Below, piece after piece: positions 1-6,319 of a DNA stretch of 47,182 bases; within the stretch, counting starts at the first letter, position 1, and every line of letters starts with the position of its first letter. Under the pieces are notes generated by a model that was not told where the DNA came from, searched no databases, and saw only the letters and a list, made by a program, of their open reading frames with translations. Origin of the DNA: a virus; the IMG/VR virus record IMGVR_UViG_3300019124_000041, positions 1-47,182 of that record; one strand, 5' to 3'. A program made the translations under genes and the position numbers.

Positions 1-1
1 C

Positions 2-142
2 TGGCAAGAGATCCAGCAAACATCCCAAGAGCGGATCTGCATAAACCTCCGGACGATGTACAGCGGCCTACTAGAGCAGCCTTTATCGCCTGCACTCCTC
101 GATATAGCTCGTGAGATCGAGCGGCGATTGAACGCCTCCTGA
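2..142 (+). CDS. 3' end of a small NepR-like protein (partial, cut by window edge)
   Basis: Only the last 46 codons are present, reading in frame from base 2 to a TGA at 140-142; the start lies left of the window. The visible part has an LR-x-MY motif followed by a Pro-containing turn and an amphipathic C-terminal helix (EIERRL). That pattern resembles NepR anti-sigma factors of the alphaproteobacterial general stress response, which bind PhyR and the EcfG sigma factor. The match is by eye on a short segment and could be chance. It may be host DNA or a phage cargo gene; the boundary is not visible. Confidence 0.4.
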   Translation, partial: WQEIQQTSQERICINLRTMYSGLLEQPLSPALLDIAREIERRLNAS

Positions 143-187
143 GAAACAGTAACGAGTTCTTCATCCCGGCCGCAGCATATCTCGGCC

Positions 188-454
188 ATGATCTACTCCC
201 GCGACACCACTGCCCTCTCAGAACTCACCGGCCAGCCTGTCAGCACCTGGTCTGAGGAATGGCGCATTGAGACAGAAGCCCGGACCATCCTGAAGATGTC
301 CAAGGAGCAGAGGGACGCCTTCTTCAACGGCCGGAAGGATCAGGACGGGAAGACCATCGACCGTGGGGTCGTTGGCATCCGGGGCCTGAAGGCCGCTGAG
401 GAGATCAAGGCGACGGTGGAAAGGCTTCAGGAAGCCAGGAGCCGCCGAAGCTAA
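188..454 (+). CDS. Small conserved phage-type protein (resembles DUF7696)
   Basis: 88 residues, soluble, with no signal peptide or membrane segment. The N-terminal TALSELTGQPVSTWSEEWR followed by an EAR.IL.M pattern is like small proteins (DUF7696 type) found in prophages of Proteobacteria. Function is unknown. No clear Shine-Dalgarno sequence precedes the ATG at 188, so the start is uncertain. It converges on the excalibur gene, with the two stop codons one base apart (454 and 456). Confidence 0.55.
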   Translation: MIYSRDTTALSELTGQPVSTWSEEWRIETEARTILKMSKEQRDAFFNGRKDQDGKTIDRGVVGIRGLKAAEEIKATVERLQEARSRRS

Positions 455-455
455 A

Positions 456-743
456 TCAGCAGCCGATCCGCTGCTTGATGGCATCGACCTGCGACCTGGA
501 ACGGCAGACGTTCTCACAAGGGATACCATCGTCGTCGGCATCGGCCCGGCTGTAGCCCCCGCACCACATCTCAACGGCCTCTTCGCAGGTGCTTGCAGCC
601 TTGCAGCTCCTGCGTTGCGCAAGCACGAACTCATTCACGCGCTCCACGCTTGGCTTGGCCGGCTGCTCCGGAGGTGTGCCGACAGCACCCACCGGCCCGG
701 CAAGCACCATCCCGGCCACAGCCATCATCAAAATCTTACGCAT
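456..743 (-). CDS. Secreted excalibur calcium-binding-like domain protein
   Basis: 95 residues. Residues 1-20 form a signal peptide (MRKILMMAVAGMVLAG, cleavage near AVG). The C-terminal part has the excalibur layout: paired cysteines and an acidic D-A-D-D-D-G-I-P-C-E loop (about residues 68-77) that in this family binds calcium, with extra Cys at 53, 61 and 80. The excalibur domain is often fused to or found beside secreted nucleases. Here the gene lies directly downstream of the thermonuclease on the same strand (19 bases between), so the two probably form one exported unit. The start is the ATG at 743; longer readings through the nuclease gene are shadows. Confidence 0.75.
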   Translation of the reverse strand: MRKILMMAVAGMVLAGPVGAVGTPPEQPAKPSVERVNEFVLAQRRSCKAASTCEEAVEMWCGGYSRADADDDGIPCENVCRSRSQVDAIKQRIGC

Positions 744-762
744 TACCGTGCCCCCACGATGT

Positions 763-1437
763 TTATTGCCTCGGCGCCCGCCACCCGGCCGCCTTGGCTT
801 CCTCTTCAGTACAGAACCAACGTTCGCCATCGGCCTCGTTGATGGTTGTCTTAGCGTAATCCTTGCTGTCCGGCAGGTGATAGATCTTGCCTGAGCTTGA
901 GATATTCCCCTTGATCGGGCATTTCCGGTCCGATCCTGTTGATGCCTCGGACGGCAACCGCTCACCCCGCCTCCATTCCCACGGAGCGGCGAACTTACCG
1001 GCCCACAGGCCGCGCTTTGCCCTACGGGCCTCGGCCTCCTCGTCAGCATAGCGGCCATCGGAGTATTGCTTGTATTCGAGCGCCCATCCCTGGCGGACCA
1101 GCTCCGCATTGAGCTCCTGCCCGTTAGCCGAGCAGACCGCGACGATGCGGCCATAGCGGTCGCGATCCTCCTCCTTGCAGGTCACGCGGCCGTTCCTGCC
1201 GATCAGGGCACTGAGCGCATCCGCCGCCTTTGAGCCGCAGAGGTAGCGCTTGCCCGAGGCATCCTCACAGGGTTGCTGGCTCTCAGGCGCATCGACGCCA
1301 TAGAGGCGAATGCGGGAGGATGCTCCTTGGATGGCAAGGGTATCGCCATCGACCACCTCGGCACGGCCAGAGAGCGTTTCAGCGGCGGCGGCGGACGAAA
1401 GGAGGAGAAGACAGAGGCAGGCAAGGCGGCGTTTCAT
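763..1437 (-). CDS. Secreted thermonuclease-like (SNase fold) nuclease
   Basis: 224 residues from the ATG at 1437, chosen because it begins a typical signal peptide (MKRRLACLCLLLLSSAAAAE). The SNase core follows: VVDGDTL, then RLYGVDAPES (active-site Arg and Asp), then a KEEDRDRYGR segment with the catalytic Glu and second Arg, then a QGWALEY motif. The C-terminal 60 residues form a separate Cys-containing tail ending near a W-F-C-T-E-E-E-A motif seen in host excalibur/SNase proteins. It likely cleaves DNA or RNA in the periplasm or outside the cell. A phage-carried cargo gene is likely; it sits beyond the lysis cassette rather than in an essential module. Confidence 0.85.
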   Translation of the reverse strand: MKRRLACLCLLLLSSAAAAETLSGRAEVVDGDTLAIQGASSRIRLYGVDAPESQQPCEDASGKRYLCGSKAADALSALIGRNGRVTCKEEDRDRYGRIVAVCSANGQELNAELVRQGWALEYKQYSDGRYADEEAEARRAKRGLWAGKFAAPWEWRRGERLPSEASTGSDRKCPIKGNISSSGKIYHLPDSKDYAKTTINEADGERWFCTEEEAKAAGWRAPRQ

Positions 1438-1629
1438 GCCACCTACATACAAAACCCTGCCGCTTGGGAGCAAGGCGCGCGGGCCGGTCGCCCGGCACGG
1501 GAAGAATAGCTGGTGCTTTCACGGCTGGCTCATGACGCCAGCCGACCTCCCTACCCCGCCCCGGACTCGTCATCCGGGCCGCGCATTGAGACGCTACGCC
1601 TATATTGTTTCATCCGACACTGTAGGAAT

Positions 1630-1857
1630 TTACAGGCCCTGCGGGAACGGGAGGTTCGCAATGGCATGCCCGCGGGCGTCGTGGACGCTCACCTGCCAGC
1701 CCGTCCAGTCAACACCGGGCGGGGCGTCCTGCATCGTCCGCGTGGCATAGCTGAGAGCCTCGATTTTTGCCCGTAGCCTTGAGGAAAACCGCCGTCCTTC
1801 GCGGTCGATGATCAGGCTTGTGCCATCGGTCAGGTGGTAGAAGTAGCGGCGTCCCAT
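1630..1857 (-). CDS. DUF6894-like small protein
   Basis: 75 residues from the ATG at 1857. The N-terminus MGRRYFYHLTDGTSLIIDREG and the C-terminal W.GW.VSV.D..G motif match the DUF6894 pattern. These small proteins of unknown function are very common in Methylobacteriaceae and Bradyrhizobiaceae. No membrane segment or signal is visible. The longer reading to 1965 lacks any family similarity before MGRRYF, so the short start is preferred. It is useful mainly as a hint about the host group. Confidence 0.65.
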   Translation of the reverse strand: MGRRYFYHLTDGTSLIIDREGRRFSSRLRAKIEALSYATRTMQDAPPGVDWTGWQVSVHDARGHAIANLPFPQGL

Positions 1858-1917
1858 CGCCCAACTCCATGTCCCATTACGCCCCCGATGGAGACGGAAA
1901 CAGACCCTCATGTGACG

Positions 1918-1980
1918 AGTTTCACAGGGCCTAGGCATAAAGAGACTTACACTCGCTATCCTCATAGTTCACAGGCCTAG
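1918..1980 (+). repeat. Imperfect direct repeat upstream of the DUF6894 gene
   Basis: AGTTTCACAGGGCCTAGG at 1918-1935 and AGTTCACAGGCCTAG at 1966-1980 are the same sequence with small deletions, 48 bases apart. They lie in the gap between two minus-strand genes, where a promoter for the DUF6894 gene would be, and could be operator copies. The second copy touches the stop of the next gene. Confidence 0.4.
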
Positions 1981-2204
1981 CTGTGCATTTTCAGATGAAA
2001 GTGCTCGCGGCTCCCGGTCAGAAGCTCTGCCATGTCATCGATCCGGTCGATGATGGCTTGAGCAACGTGGTAGTCGGGCGAGCCCAGGGGGATCCGGGAT
2101 CGGGTGAGCCTGTGCCGGGCATCGCCAAGGGCTTTCAGAAGATCCGGACCTTCGATTTTTCGGAAGAGATCGATCGGCAATTCCTGTGAACGGCGGCGGC
2201 TCAT
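1977..2204 (-). CDS. Small hypothetical phage protein
   Basis: 75 residues, starting MSRRRSQELPIDLF. The start at 2204 is supported by a GGGAG ribosome-binding site a few bases upstream; an in-frame start at 2258 would add 18 residues without such a site. The protein is helical, soluble and has no recognisable domain. It is the last gene of the leftward lysis cluster. Function unknown. Confidence 0.5.
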   Translation of the reverse strand: MSRRRSQELPIDLFRKIEGPDLLKALGDARHRLTRSRIPLGSPDYHVAQAIIDRIDDMAELLTGSREHFHLKMHS

Positions 2205-2254
2205 GAGATGCTCCCAAATGAGAACATTTTGAGAACATAGGCATGCCGCGGGAG

Positions 2255-2602
2255 TCAAGATCGCTGCTTGAGTAGATGGACGAGCTCTTGGAATTCCCGG
2301 CGCACTGCTGTCATCTCGTCGAGGGCCCGTTCGATCTGATGCCGCCTCGCCTGGTCGTCCCTCTCCTCCCGCATGATGGCAACAGCCTTGCGCACGGCGT
2401 CGGCGAGGCCCTCGATGGCGGCTGCCATCTGAATGCCAGCGTCCTTGTCCGTGATAGCTGCTACGACGCCGAGCGGTGCGGATTGGACGGCCTTGTCCAC
2501 CTCCCGAGCCCTCTGGCGCTCAGCCGCCCGGTACATGAAGATGGCGCCGATAGCCGGCAGAAGAACCCCAAGGAAGGGGGCAACGTCCTTCATCTCAAGC
2601 AC
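2255..2602 (-). CDS. Small membrane-anchored coiled-coil protein (possible spanin or holin partner)
   Basis: 115 residues. One hydrophobic segment near the N-terminus (about 8-23, APFLGVLLPAIGAIFMY) is followed by a long charged helix rich in Glu, Arg and Gln, so it is likely anchored in the inner membrane with a coiled coil. It overlaps the upstream membrane protein by 8 bases and lies downstream of the holin-like and endolysin genes. Position and shape would fit an i-spanin-like lysis protein, but no lipoprotein partner (o-spanin) is seen beside it, so this is only a suggestion. Confidence 0.6.
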   Translation of the reverse strand: MLEMKDVAPFLGVLLPAIGAIFMYRAAERQRAREVDKAVQSAPLGVVAAITDKDAGIQMAAAIEGLADAVRKAVAIMREERDDQARRHQIERALDEMTAVRREFQELVHLLKQRS

Positions 2603-3059
2603 GCTCGGGCACCTTCGATCTGGCTTGGCGAAGTCTCAGGCTGTCTAGGGCTTCGGCATCTGTGCCGCACCTGAGGGCGGAGAAGAATTCCAGCACGAAC
2701 AGGGTACCGGCCATGGCCAGTAGGATCGGAGGCCCGAGCGCCTCTCCTCGGTCCACGCTGGCGACGGAGACGGCAAAGGTGAACCAGAAACCGCTTCCGG
2801 TCAGGCATCCAGCAATCCGCGCGATCGGGCTCGATCTCCAACGGCCGTTGATCACGAGGGCAGCTGACCGAAGAATGCCGACCGAGGAGAGAAACCACCC
2901 TCCCTGGTCTTCGGTCATCCACCGGACCAGCACAGCATAAATCGGGGAGGCAAAGGTGTCCCCAGGCCAGAGGAGCAGGATCCCGCATGCAATCATCAGG
3001 GCGGCAAGCCCCATCTCGAGCATCCGGGTCTGCATGTAGGCGGACGAGTTGATGATCAT
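2595..3059 (-). CDS. Polytopic membrane protein of the lysis cassette
   Basis: 154 residues with three or four hydrophobic segments (about 15-32, 55-70, 88-105 and 112-128) and a charged C-terminal tail. It lies 3 bases downstream of the holin-like gene and overlaps the coiled-coil gene, so the three are likely cotranslated. No family was recognised. Possible roles are a second holin, an antiholin or a pinholin-type regulator of lysis timing. Confidence 0.6.
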   Translation of the reverse strand: MIINSSAYMQTRMLEMGLAALMIACGILLLWPGDTFASPIYAVLVRWMTEDQGGWFLSSVGILRSAALVINGRWRSSPIARIAGCLTGSGFWFTFAVSVASVDRGEALGPPILLAMAGTLFVLEFFSALRCGTDAEALDSLRLRQARSKVPERA

Positions 3060-3062
3060 GGC

Positions 3063-3410
3063 TCACGCCCCAAGCGGCTTCCGGGCTTTCCAGCGGCCGT
3101 AGAGCGTGCCGAGACCGCCGCCGATGCTGCTCAGTGGCGGGCCATAGGTCTCAAGCGACAGCGGCACCCCGTTGGCCAGCATCGTGCCGATGGAGGCCAC
3201 CCCGCCGAGGATCGCGAAGATGGCGCCCCACGTGACGCGGCTGCGATACCATGGCTCGTTGTTCGTCAGATGCTCGATGACCGGCTGCAGCTCCTTGGCG
3301 ACCGTTGCCTTCACCACGGGCTTCTCAGTAGCTTCAACCGGCATGGAGGGCGATTGCACGAGCCGGTCTGCGATGCGGCTGGCGATGTCGAGAACAATCA
3401 GCGGGTTCAT
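3063..3410 (-). CDS. Holin-like phage membrane protein
   Basis: 115 residues. The C-terminal half has the layout R.SRVTWGAIFAILGGVASIG, a short loop, then YGPPLSSIGGGLGTLYGRWKARKP: two hydrophobic stretches with a basic tail. This is typical of small holins encoded next to GH108 endolysins in alphaproteobacterial phages. The start overlaps the endolysin stop by 4 bases (ATGA), which indicates translational coupling. The predicted role is to permeabilise the inner membrane so that the endolysin reaches the wall. The holin assignment rests on topology and context. Confidence 0.7.
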   Translation of the reverse strand: MNPLIVLDIASRIADRLVQSPSMPVEATEKPVVKATVAKELQPVIEHLTNNEPWYRSRVTWGAIFAILGGVASIGTMLANGVPLSLETYGPPLSSIGGGLGTLYGRWKARKPLGA

Positions 3411-4048
3411 GCGAAGATCCTTTTCAGCAGGTCAGCGAGGGCACTAAAAAACCCGCCGTTGCTGGCGGGCTGAGAGACGGGAACCGATGTCGGCTCGATA
3501 TCGGGAGGTGGCGGGAGCGGTCGCGCCGGTGTTGTCGCCGCCATTGCAAGGGCTTCCTTGCGAACGCCCTCAACCCGCATCGTCCAGCCCTTGCCGAACG
3601 CCTTCCACGTCGGGAGACCTTTGAGAAATTCGAGCCGGTCGTCACACATGCGATTGATGACGACAGCAGCGGGCAGATCGCGAGCGGCCTTCAGCGTCAG
3701 AGGGCCGATCACGCCGTCAGTCGTCACGCTGCAGGCCCGCTGGAGCCACTTGATGGCGCGGCCCGGCCCTGAGTTCACGGCAGCATCGAACACGCAATAG
3801 TCCACACCTGCCGGAAGATCGTCGCCCTTCACCTTGTCCCAATACTTCCGGCGATAGATCGGGGCCACGGCTGGCACCGTCAGAGACTTGACCTCTGCCC
3901 TTGTGGCAGGCCTGCCGAGCCAATCCGATAGGGTGCCGATTGTAACCCCTAGGTTCGTAGGTCCGCCCGGGTCGGCTGGGTGATCAACGTAGCCGCCTTC
4001 GTGGCGCAGGACGAGCGAAAGAGCCCGCCCGAATGTCTCGGTGGTCAT
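3407..4048 (-). CDS. Endolysin: GH108 muramidase with C-terminal peptidoglycan-binding domain
   Basis: 213 residues. The N-terminus has the GH108 signature RHEGGYVDHPADPGGPTN, in which Glu17 is the expected catalytic residue. A PG_binding_3-type domain follows (AVNSGPGRAIKWLQR, then DGVIGP). The Pro-rich linker and C-terminal LADLLKRIFA helix may help membrane contact. It cleaves the glycan backbone at lysis. The start at 4048 is preferred over 4063 because GGAG lies 9 bases before it, while the 4063 ATG sits against the T-tract of the upstream terminator. There is no signal peptide, so release would need the holin. Confidence 0.9.
   Translation of the reverse strand: MTTETFGRALSLVLRHEGGYVDHPADPGGPTNLGVTIGTLSDWLGRPATRAEVKSLTVPAVAPIYRRKYWDKVKGDDLPAGVDYCVFDAAVNSGPGRAIKWLQRACSVTTDGVIGPLTLKAARDLPAAVVINRMCDDRLEFLKGLPTWKAFGKGWTMRVEGVRKEALAMAATTPARPLPPPPDIEPTSVPVSQPASNGGFFSALADLLKRIFA
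3446..3469 (-). terminator. Intrinsic-terminator-like hairpin inside the endolysin coding sequence
   Basis: Reading the minus strand, CCCGCC, a 6-base loop, GGCGGG and then six T form a textbook terminator. It lies within codons for the Ser-Asn-Gly-Gly-Phe-Phe stretch, about 13 codons before the endolysin stop. If active, many transcripts would end before the endolysin stop codon and before the downstream holin gene. Confidence 0.55.
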
Positions 4049-4064
4049 GATTGATTGCTCCATG

Positions 4065-4087
4065 AAAAAGGCGCTCCGAAGAGCGCC
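4065..4087 (-). terminator. Rho-independent terminator upstream of the endolysin
   Basis: On the minus strand GGCGCTC, loop TTCG, GAGCGCC is followed directly by TTTTT. It is a perfect 7-bp stem with a stable tetraloop. It lies just after the stop of the Tat-signal gene at 4097 and ends at the endolysin region, separating lysis gene transcription from the antirepressor operon. Confidence 0.85.
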
Positions 4088-4096
4088 CTATGTGTT

Positions 4097-4438
4097 TCAG
4101 GCTTGCATCCCATAGTACTGTCGGAGCAGCCGACGCACTTCTGTCTTAAGAGCAGGATCTGCCATCAGCTCCTCCCGCAATTTTTCAATCGCGGCTTCTT
4201 CTGCTTCAGTTTGCGGCTCATCCACATACACGAAGCTGAAGAGACTCCCGTCAGGTTGAGGTATGAGTTGCGCGCCGTTCGCGGTCCATTGGTAGATCAC
4301 CCGTTCTGCTCTCATCTGGAGAACTTCTTGGTCCGAGAAGAGCGGAGCGGCGGCCGTTCCAGCAACGTTCGCGCCTACTATTGCGACCGCCGCCCCTTTC
4401 AATAGGGCGCGACGTGTCATAGATTGACCGTGAGCCAC
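4097..4438 (-). CDS. Small protein with a Tat signal peptide
   Basis: 113 residues. A twin-arginine motif (SMTRRALLKG) precedes a hydrophobic stretch and an A-x-A site (GTAAAP), so folded export through Tat is likely. The mature part is about 85 residues, acidic and helical, with no known domain. A GTG start at 4438 is chosen because TAGGAGG lies 5 bases before it; the ATG at 4420 lacks such a site. It sits between the antirepressor and the endolysin, with a strong terminator right after it. A cargo gene expressed in the lysogen is possible. Function unknown. Confidence 0.65.
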   Translation of the reverse strand: MAHGQSMTRRALLKGAAVAIVGANVAGTAAAPLFSDQEVLQMRAERVIYQWTANGAQLIPQPDGSLFSFVYVDEPQTEAEEAAIEKLREELMADPALKTEVRRLLRQYYGMQA

Positions 4439-4470
4439 GGCAACCTCCTATCCAGGTTGTTTCGGGGTTA

Positions 4471-4503
4471 GGCCCTCGGGGTGTGTCAGCACCTTCGAGG
4501 GCC
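4471..4503. terminator. Hairpin between antirepressor and Tat-signal gene
   Basis: GGCCCTCG at 4471-4478 pairs with CGAGGGCC at 4496-4503, with a further GGTG/CACC pairing inside. Rightward it is followed by GCTTTGTTTT; leftward there is no T-tract. The genes on both sides run leftward, so it may stop antisense transcription or act as a weak processing or attenuation site. Confidence 0.45.
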
Positions 4504-4517
4504 GCTTTGTTTTGAGG

Positions 4518-5306
4518 CTAGGCTGCGATAGCCGCCGGCGGGAACAGCTTCGCCAATGCCGTCATACCCTTTGGCGTGATCCGCACCTGCTCCACGATCT
4601 TCTCAGTACCGTCGGCCCGGAGCACAGTGGTCACTTTGTGCTCAAGAAGACCTGCCGCGACTTTGGACTGGTAGCCCAGGTCGTGAGCCGCTCCCATGCG
4701 GCGGTAGATCCAGCCATGCGAACGCAAATAGGCGAACAGATCCTTGGGCCGGACTTGAAGGGCCTTAGCCGCGTCAGTGATGCAGAGCGAGCCTTCGGCG
4801 GTCGAGAGCCGGTCCAGAGCCTCGGCCTTCGGGGCAAGGACTGCAATCACCTCATCCTTCTCCGCAACCTGGTTCTGCAGGTGCTGGAAGGCTCCCAGAA
4901 GAACCACGGGATCGGAGTAGTCGATCACCGGAGCCGCTTTTGCCTTTCGTTCGCACTCGATGAAGTACTGGCGGGCCTGCTTGCCCTTCTCGTTCCGCTC
5001 GACCATCGCCAGTTCCTTGGCCATGTCGATAGTGATGGCGTACTCCTTACGCGGCCGTCCCCCTTTTTCGGAGGTTTCCGAAAAACCCACAAAGTCCACG
5101 TTTTCAACGAAACTGTACTGCTGAACGCGATCCTGGAACCACGTCGTGAAGTGATCGCGGTTCTCAAGGAAGGCGTGGAGGTCACGTGCGTTGACGGTCT
5201 GCACCGCCTCCCCTCCCACGGACCCCTCCTGCACCACAGGAAAGGTCGAAGAGTTCATGGCGTCTTGGACGGCAGCCATAACCGTATTATATGCTGTGTC
5301 AGTCAT
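4518..5306 (-). CDS. Phage antirepressor (AntA/AntB domain plus C-terminal KilAC/ANT domain)
   Basis: 262 residues. Residues about 35-115 carry the AntA/AntB-type motif (VNARDLHAFLE, FTTWFQDRV, Y.ITIDMAKELAMVERN.KGKQAR.YFIECE). A KilAC-like domain follows, with a DAAKALQVRPKDLFAYLRSHGWIYRR segment and a C-terminal ITPKG motif. Proteins of this type bind and inactivate a CI-type repressor, causing induction. The start at 5306 has AAGGAG 6 bases upstream. It lies downstream of an Arc-like gene on the same strand, as arc-ant do in P22. The likely target is the CI at 36.5 kb (inference). Confidence 0.85.
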   Translation of the reverse strand: MTDTAYNTVMAAVQDAMNSSTFPVVQEGSVGGEAVQTVNARDLHAFLENRDHFTTWFQDRVQQYSFVENVDFVGFSETSEKGGRPRKEYAITIDMAKELAMVERNEKGKQARQYFIECERKAKAAPVIDYSDPVVLLGAFQHLQNQVAEKDEVIAVLAPKAEALDRLSTAEGSLCITDAAKALQVRPKDLFAYLRSHGWIYRRMGAAHDLGYQSKVAAGLLEHKVTTVLRADGTEKIVEQVRITPKGMTALAKLFPPAAIAA

Positions 5307-5309
5307 CTT

Positions 5310-5357
5310 AGGCTCCTTCTTAGCCTTTGGTGATGTTCAGCCTGCGCTAACAGGCTG
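5310..5357 (-). promoter_or_regulatory. Hairpins in the arc-ant junction, one around the antirepressor ribosome-binding site
   Basis: On the minus strand CAGCCTG, a 6-base loop and CAGGCTG (5357-5338) cover the Arc stop codon. Next, AGGCT, AAGAAGG and AGCCT (5326-5310) form a small hairpin whose loop holds most of the AAGGAG site of the antirepressor. Neither is followed by a T-tract. They could limit antirepressor translation or be the target of an antisense RNA, as with P22 sar. This function is inferred only. Confidence 0.45.
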
Positions 5358-5561
5358 GTTCTGCGACGATGACGGGGCTCGGTCGCCAAACTTCACCCCG
5401 TCATCGTTATCTCCCTCACGCAGAGCGCGTTCGAGAAGAAATACTATCTCTGAGTTCATTGACCTCAGATTTTGGGCCGCCCTGTCTTTGAGGGCTGCTC
5501 TCATCCCATCAGGCAGTCTTAATGGGAATTGGTCCGCTCCCCTTGGAGAGGGTCGCGCCAT
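5337..5561 (-). CDS. Arc-like ribbon-helix-helix repressor
   Basis: 74 residues from the ATG at 5561, which has AAAGGAGG upstream. The Arc/MetJ fold motif is clear: DQFPLRLPDGMRAALKDRA (beta strand then helix A), then RSMNSEIVFLLERAL (helix B). The acidic C-terminal tail is probably disordered. In P22, Arc shuts down the arc-ant operon. It is the first gene of the leftward operon and its promoter must lie among the 15-bp operators just upstream. Its N-terminal half closely resembles the divergent gene at 5677, so the pair looks like an old duplication. Confidence 0.85.
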   Translation of the reverse strand: MARPSPRGADQFPLRLPDGMRAALKDRAAQNLRSMNSEIVFLLERALREGDNDDGVKFGDRAPSSSQNQPVSAG

Positions 5562-5577
5562 TTTTGCCTCCTTTCGT

Positions 5578-5641
5578 AAATCACGGTGATTTACATTACC
5601 GTGATTTGATTGACGGTCAAGCAGAAAAATCACAGTGATAT
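5578..5641. promoter_or_regulatory. Divergent control region with three copies of a 15-bp palindromic operator
   Basis: AAATCACGGTGATTT at 5578-5592 is a perfect 7-1-7 palindrome. ACATTACCGTGATTT at 5593-5607 and AAATCACAGTGATAT at 5627-5641 differ from it at three and two positions. They fill the gap between the Arc-like gene (leftward) and the Mnt-like gene (rightward) and are natural targets for ribbon-helix-helix dimers. Two direct copies of GATATTTGAAG (5647-5657, 5659-5669) follow, just before the rightward start codon. Confidence 0.8.
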
Positions 5642-5676
5642 GGGATGATATTTGAAGCGATATTTGAAGGTTCGAT

Positions 5677-6225
5677 ATGTCCGACAGAAAACCCGGCCGG
5701 GGCTCAGATCAGTTCCCGCTCCGTTTGCCAGATGGAATGCGCGAGCGGATTAAGGTCGCTGCCGAAGCTAATGGCCGAAGCATGAACGCTGAGATCATCG
5801 CGCGGATTGAAGCGACTCTCCAGGTCACCGAGAAGAATATCGCCGTTAAGGACGTTCTCCCGAGCTTGTTCTCGATTTATGAGGGCTTGGAGGAAGGCAT
5901 CGATGCAATCTTGGACCGGCTGGATCGCTTGGAGAGCCAAATCGCGGGAACCGCACCCAAGCCCGGCAAGGAGGATCTCAAGCCGTCCGGCACCGAAAGT
6001 CCGACACCTTCACCGCCCTGGGATGATGAGCATGTGGCTCCCCTGCTCGACAAGTGGATTTCTCGTCAGCCAGACCCAAAGCCCACAAGGGATGAGGCAT
6101 TAACTAGCATCCTCATGCAAGGCCTCGTGAAGCCTGAAAAGAATTCCAATGATGATGTACTAAGCCAAGGATCTTCATCGAAAGGACTTTCACCGACACG
6201 CCCTAAGCGACAGATTAAACTGTGA
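5677..6225 (+). CDS. Mnt/Arc-like ribbon-helix-helix regulator with long C-terminal extension
   Basis: 182 residues. The N-terminal 50 carry an Arc-type ribbon-helix-helix (DQFPLRLPDGMRERIKVAA, then RSMNAEIIARIEATL). A helical segment follows (about 65-90, ILDRLDRLESQ), possibly a tetramerisation coil as in Mnt, then a Pro-rich low-complexity linker and a C-terminal region of unknown fold. It is transcribed away from the Arc-like/antirepressor operon, as mnt is in P22, so it may be the lysogen-expressed repressor of the antirepressor. The length is about twice that of P22 Mnt; the extra C-terminal part has no recognised domain. Confidence 0.8.
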   Translation: MSDRKPGRGSDQFPLRLPDGMRERIKVAAEANGRSMNAEIIARIEATLQVTEKNIAVKDVLPSLFSIYEGLEEGIDAILDRLDRLESQIAGTAPKPGKEDLKPSGTESPTPSPPWDDEHVAPLLDKWISRQPDPKPTRDEALTSILMQGLVKPEKNSNDDVLSQGSSSKGLSPTRPKRQIKL

Positions 6226-6319
6226 TGAGGCTTCCAGGTGGTCATGGTGTCCTCGTGAGATGGAGAGTGTTCAGTCGAACGCCTTTGACACGTCGGACCC
6301 TCTAGGCCATCTATAGGCA

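Noticed and set aside
1-2000. Left attachment site as a copy of the tRNA-Lys 3' end
   Set aside because: No stretch resembling the tRNA 3' half was seen by eye in this interval.
4518-5333. Rightward open frame opposite the antirepressor
   Set aside because: The leftward protein has clear AntA/AntB and KilAC motifs; the rightward one has none.
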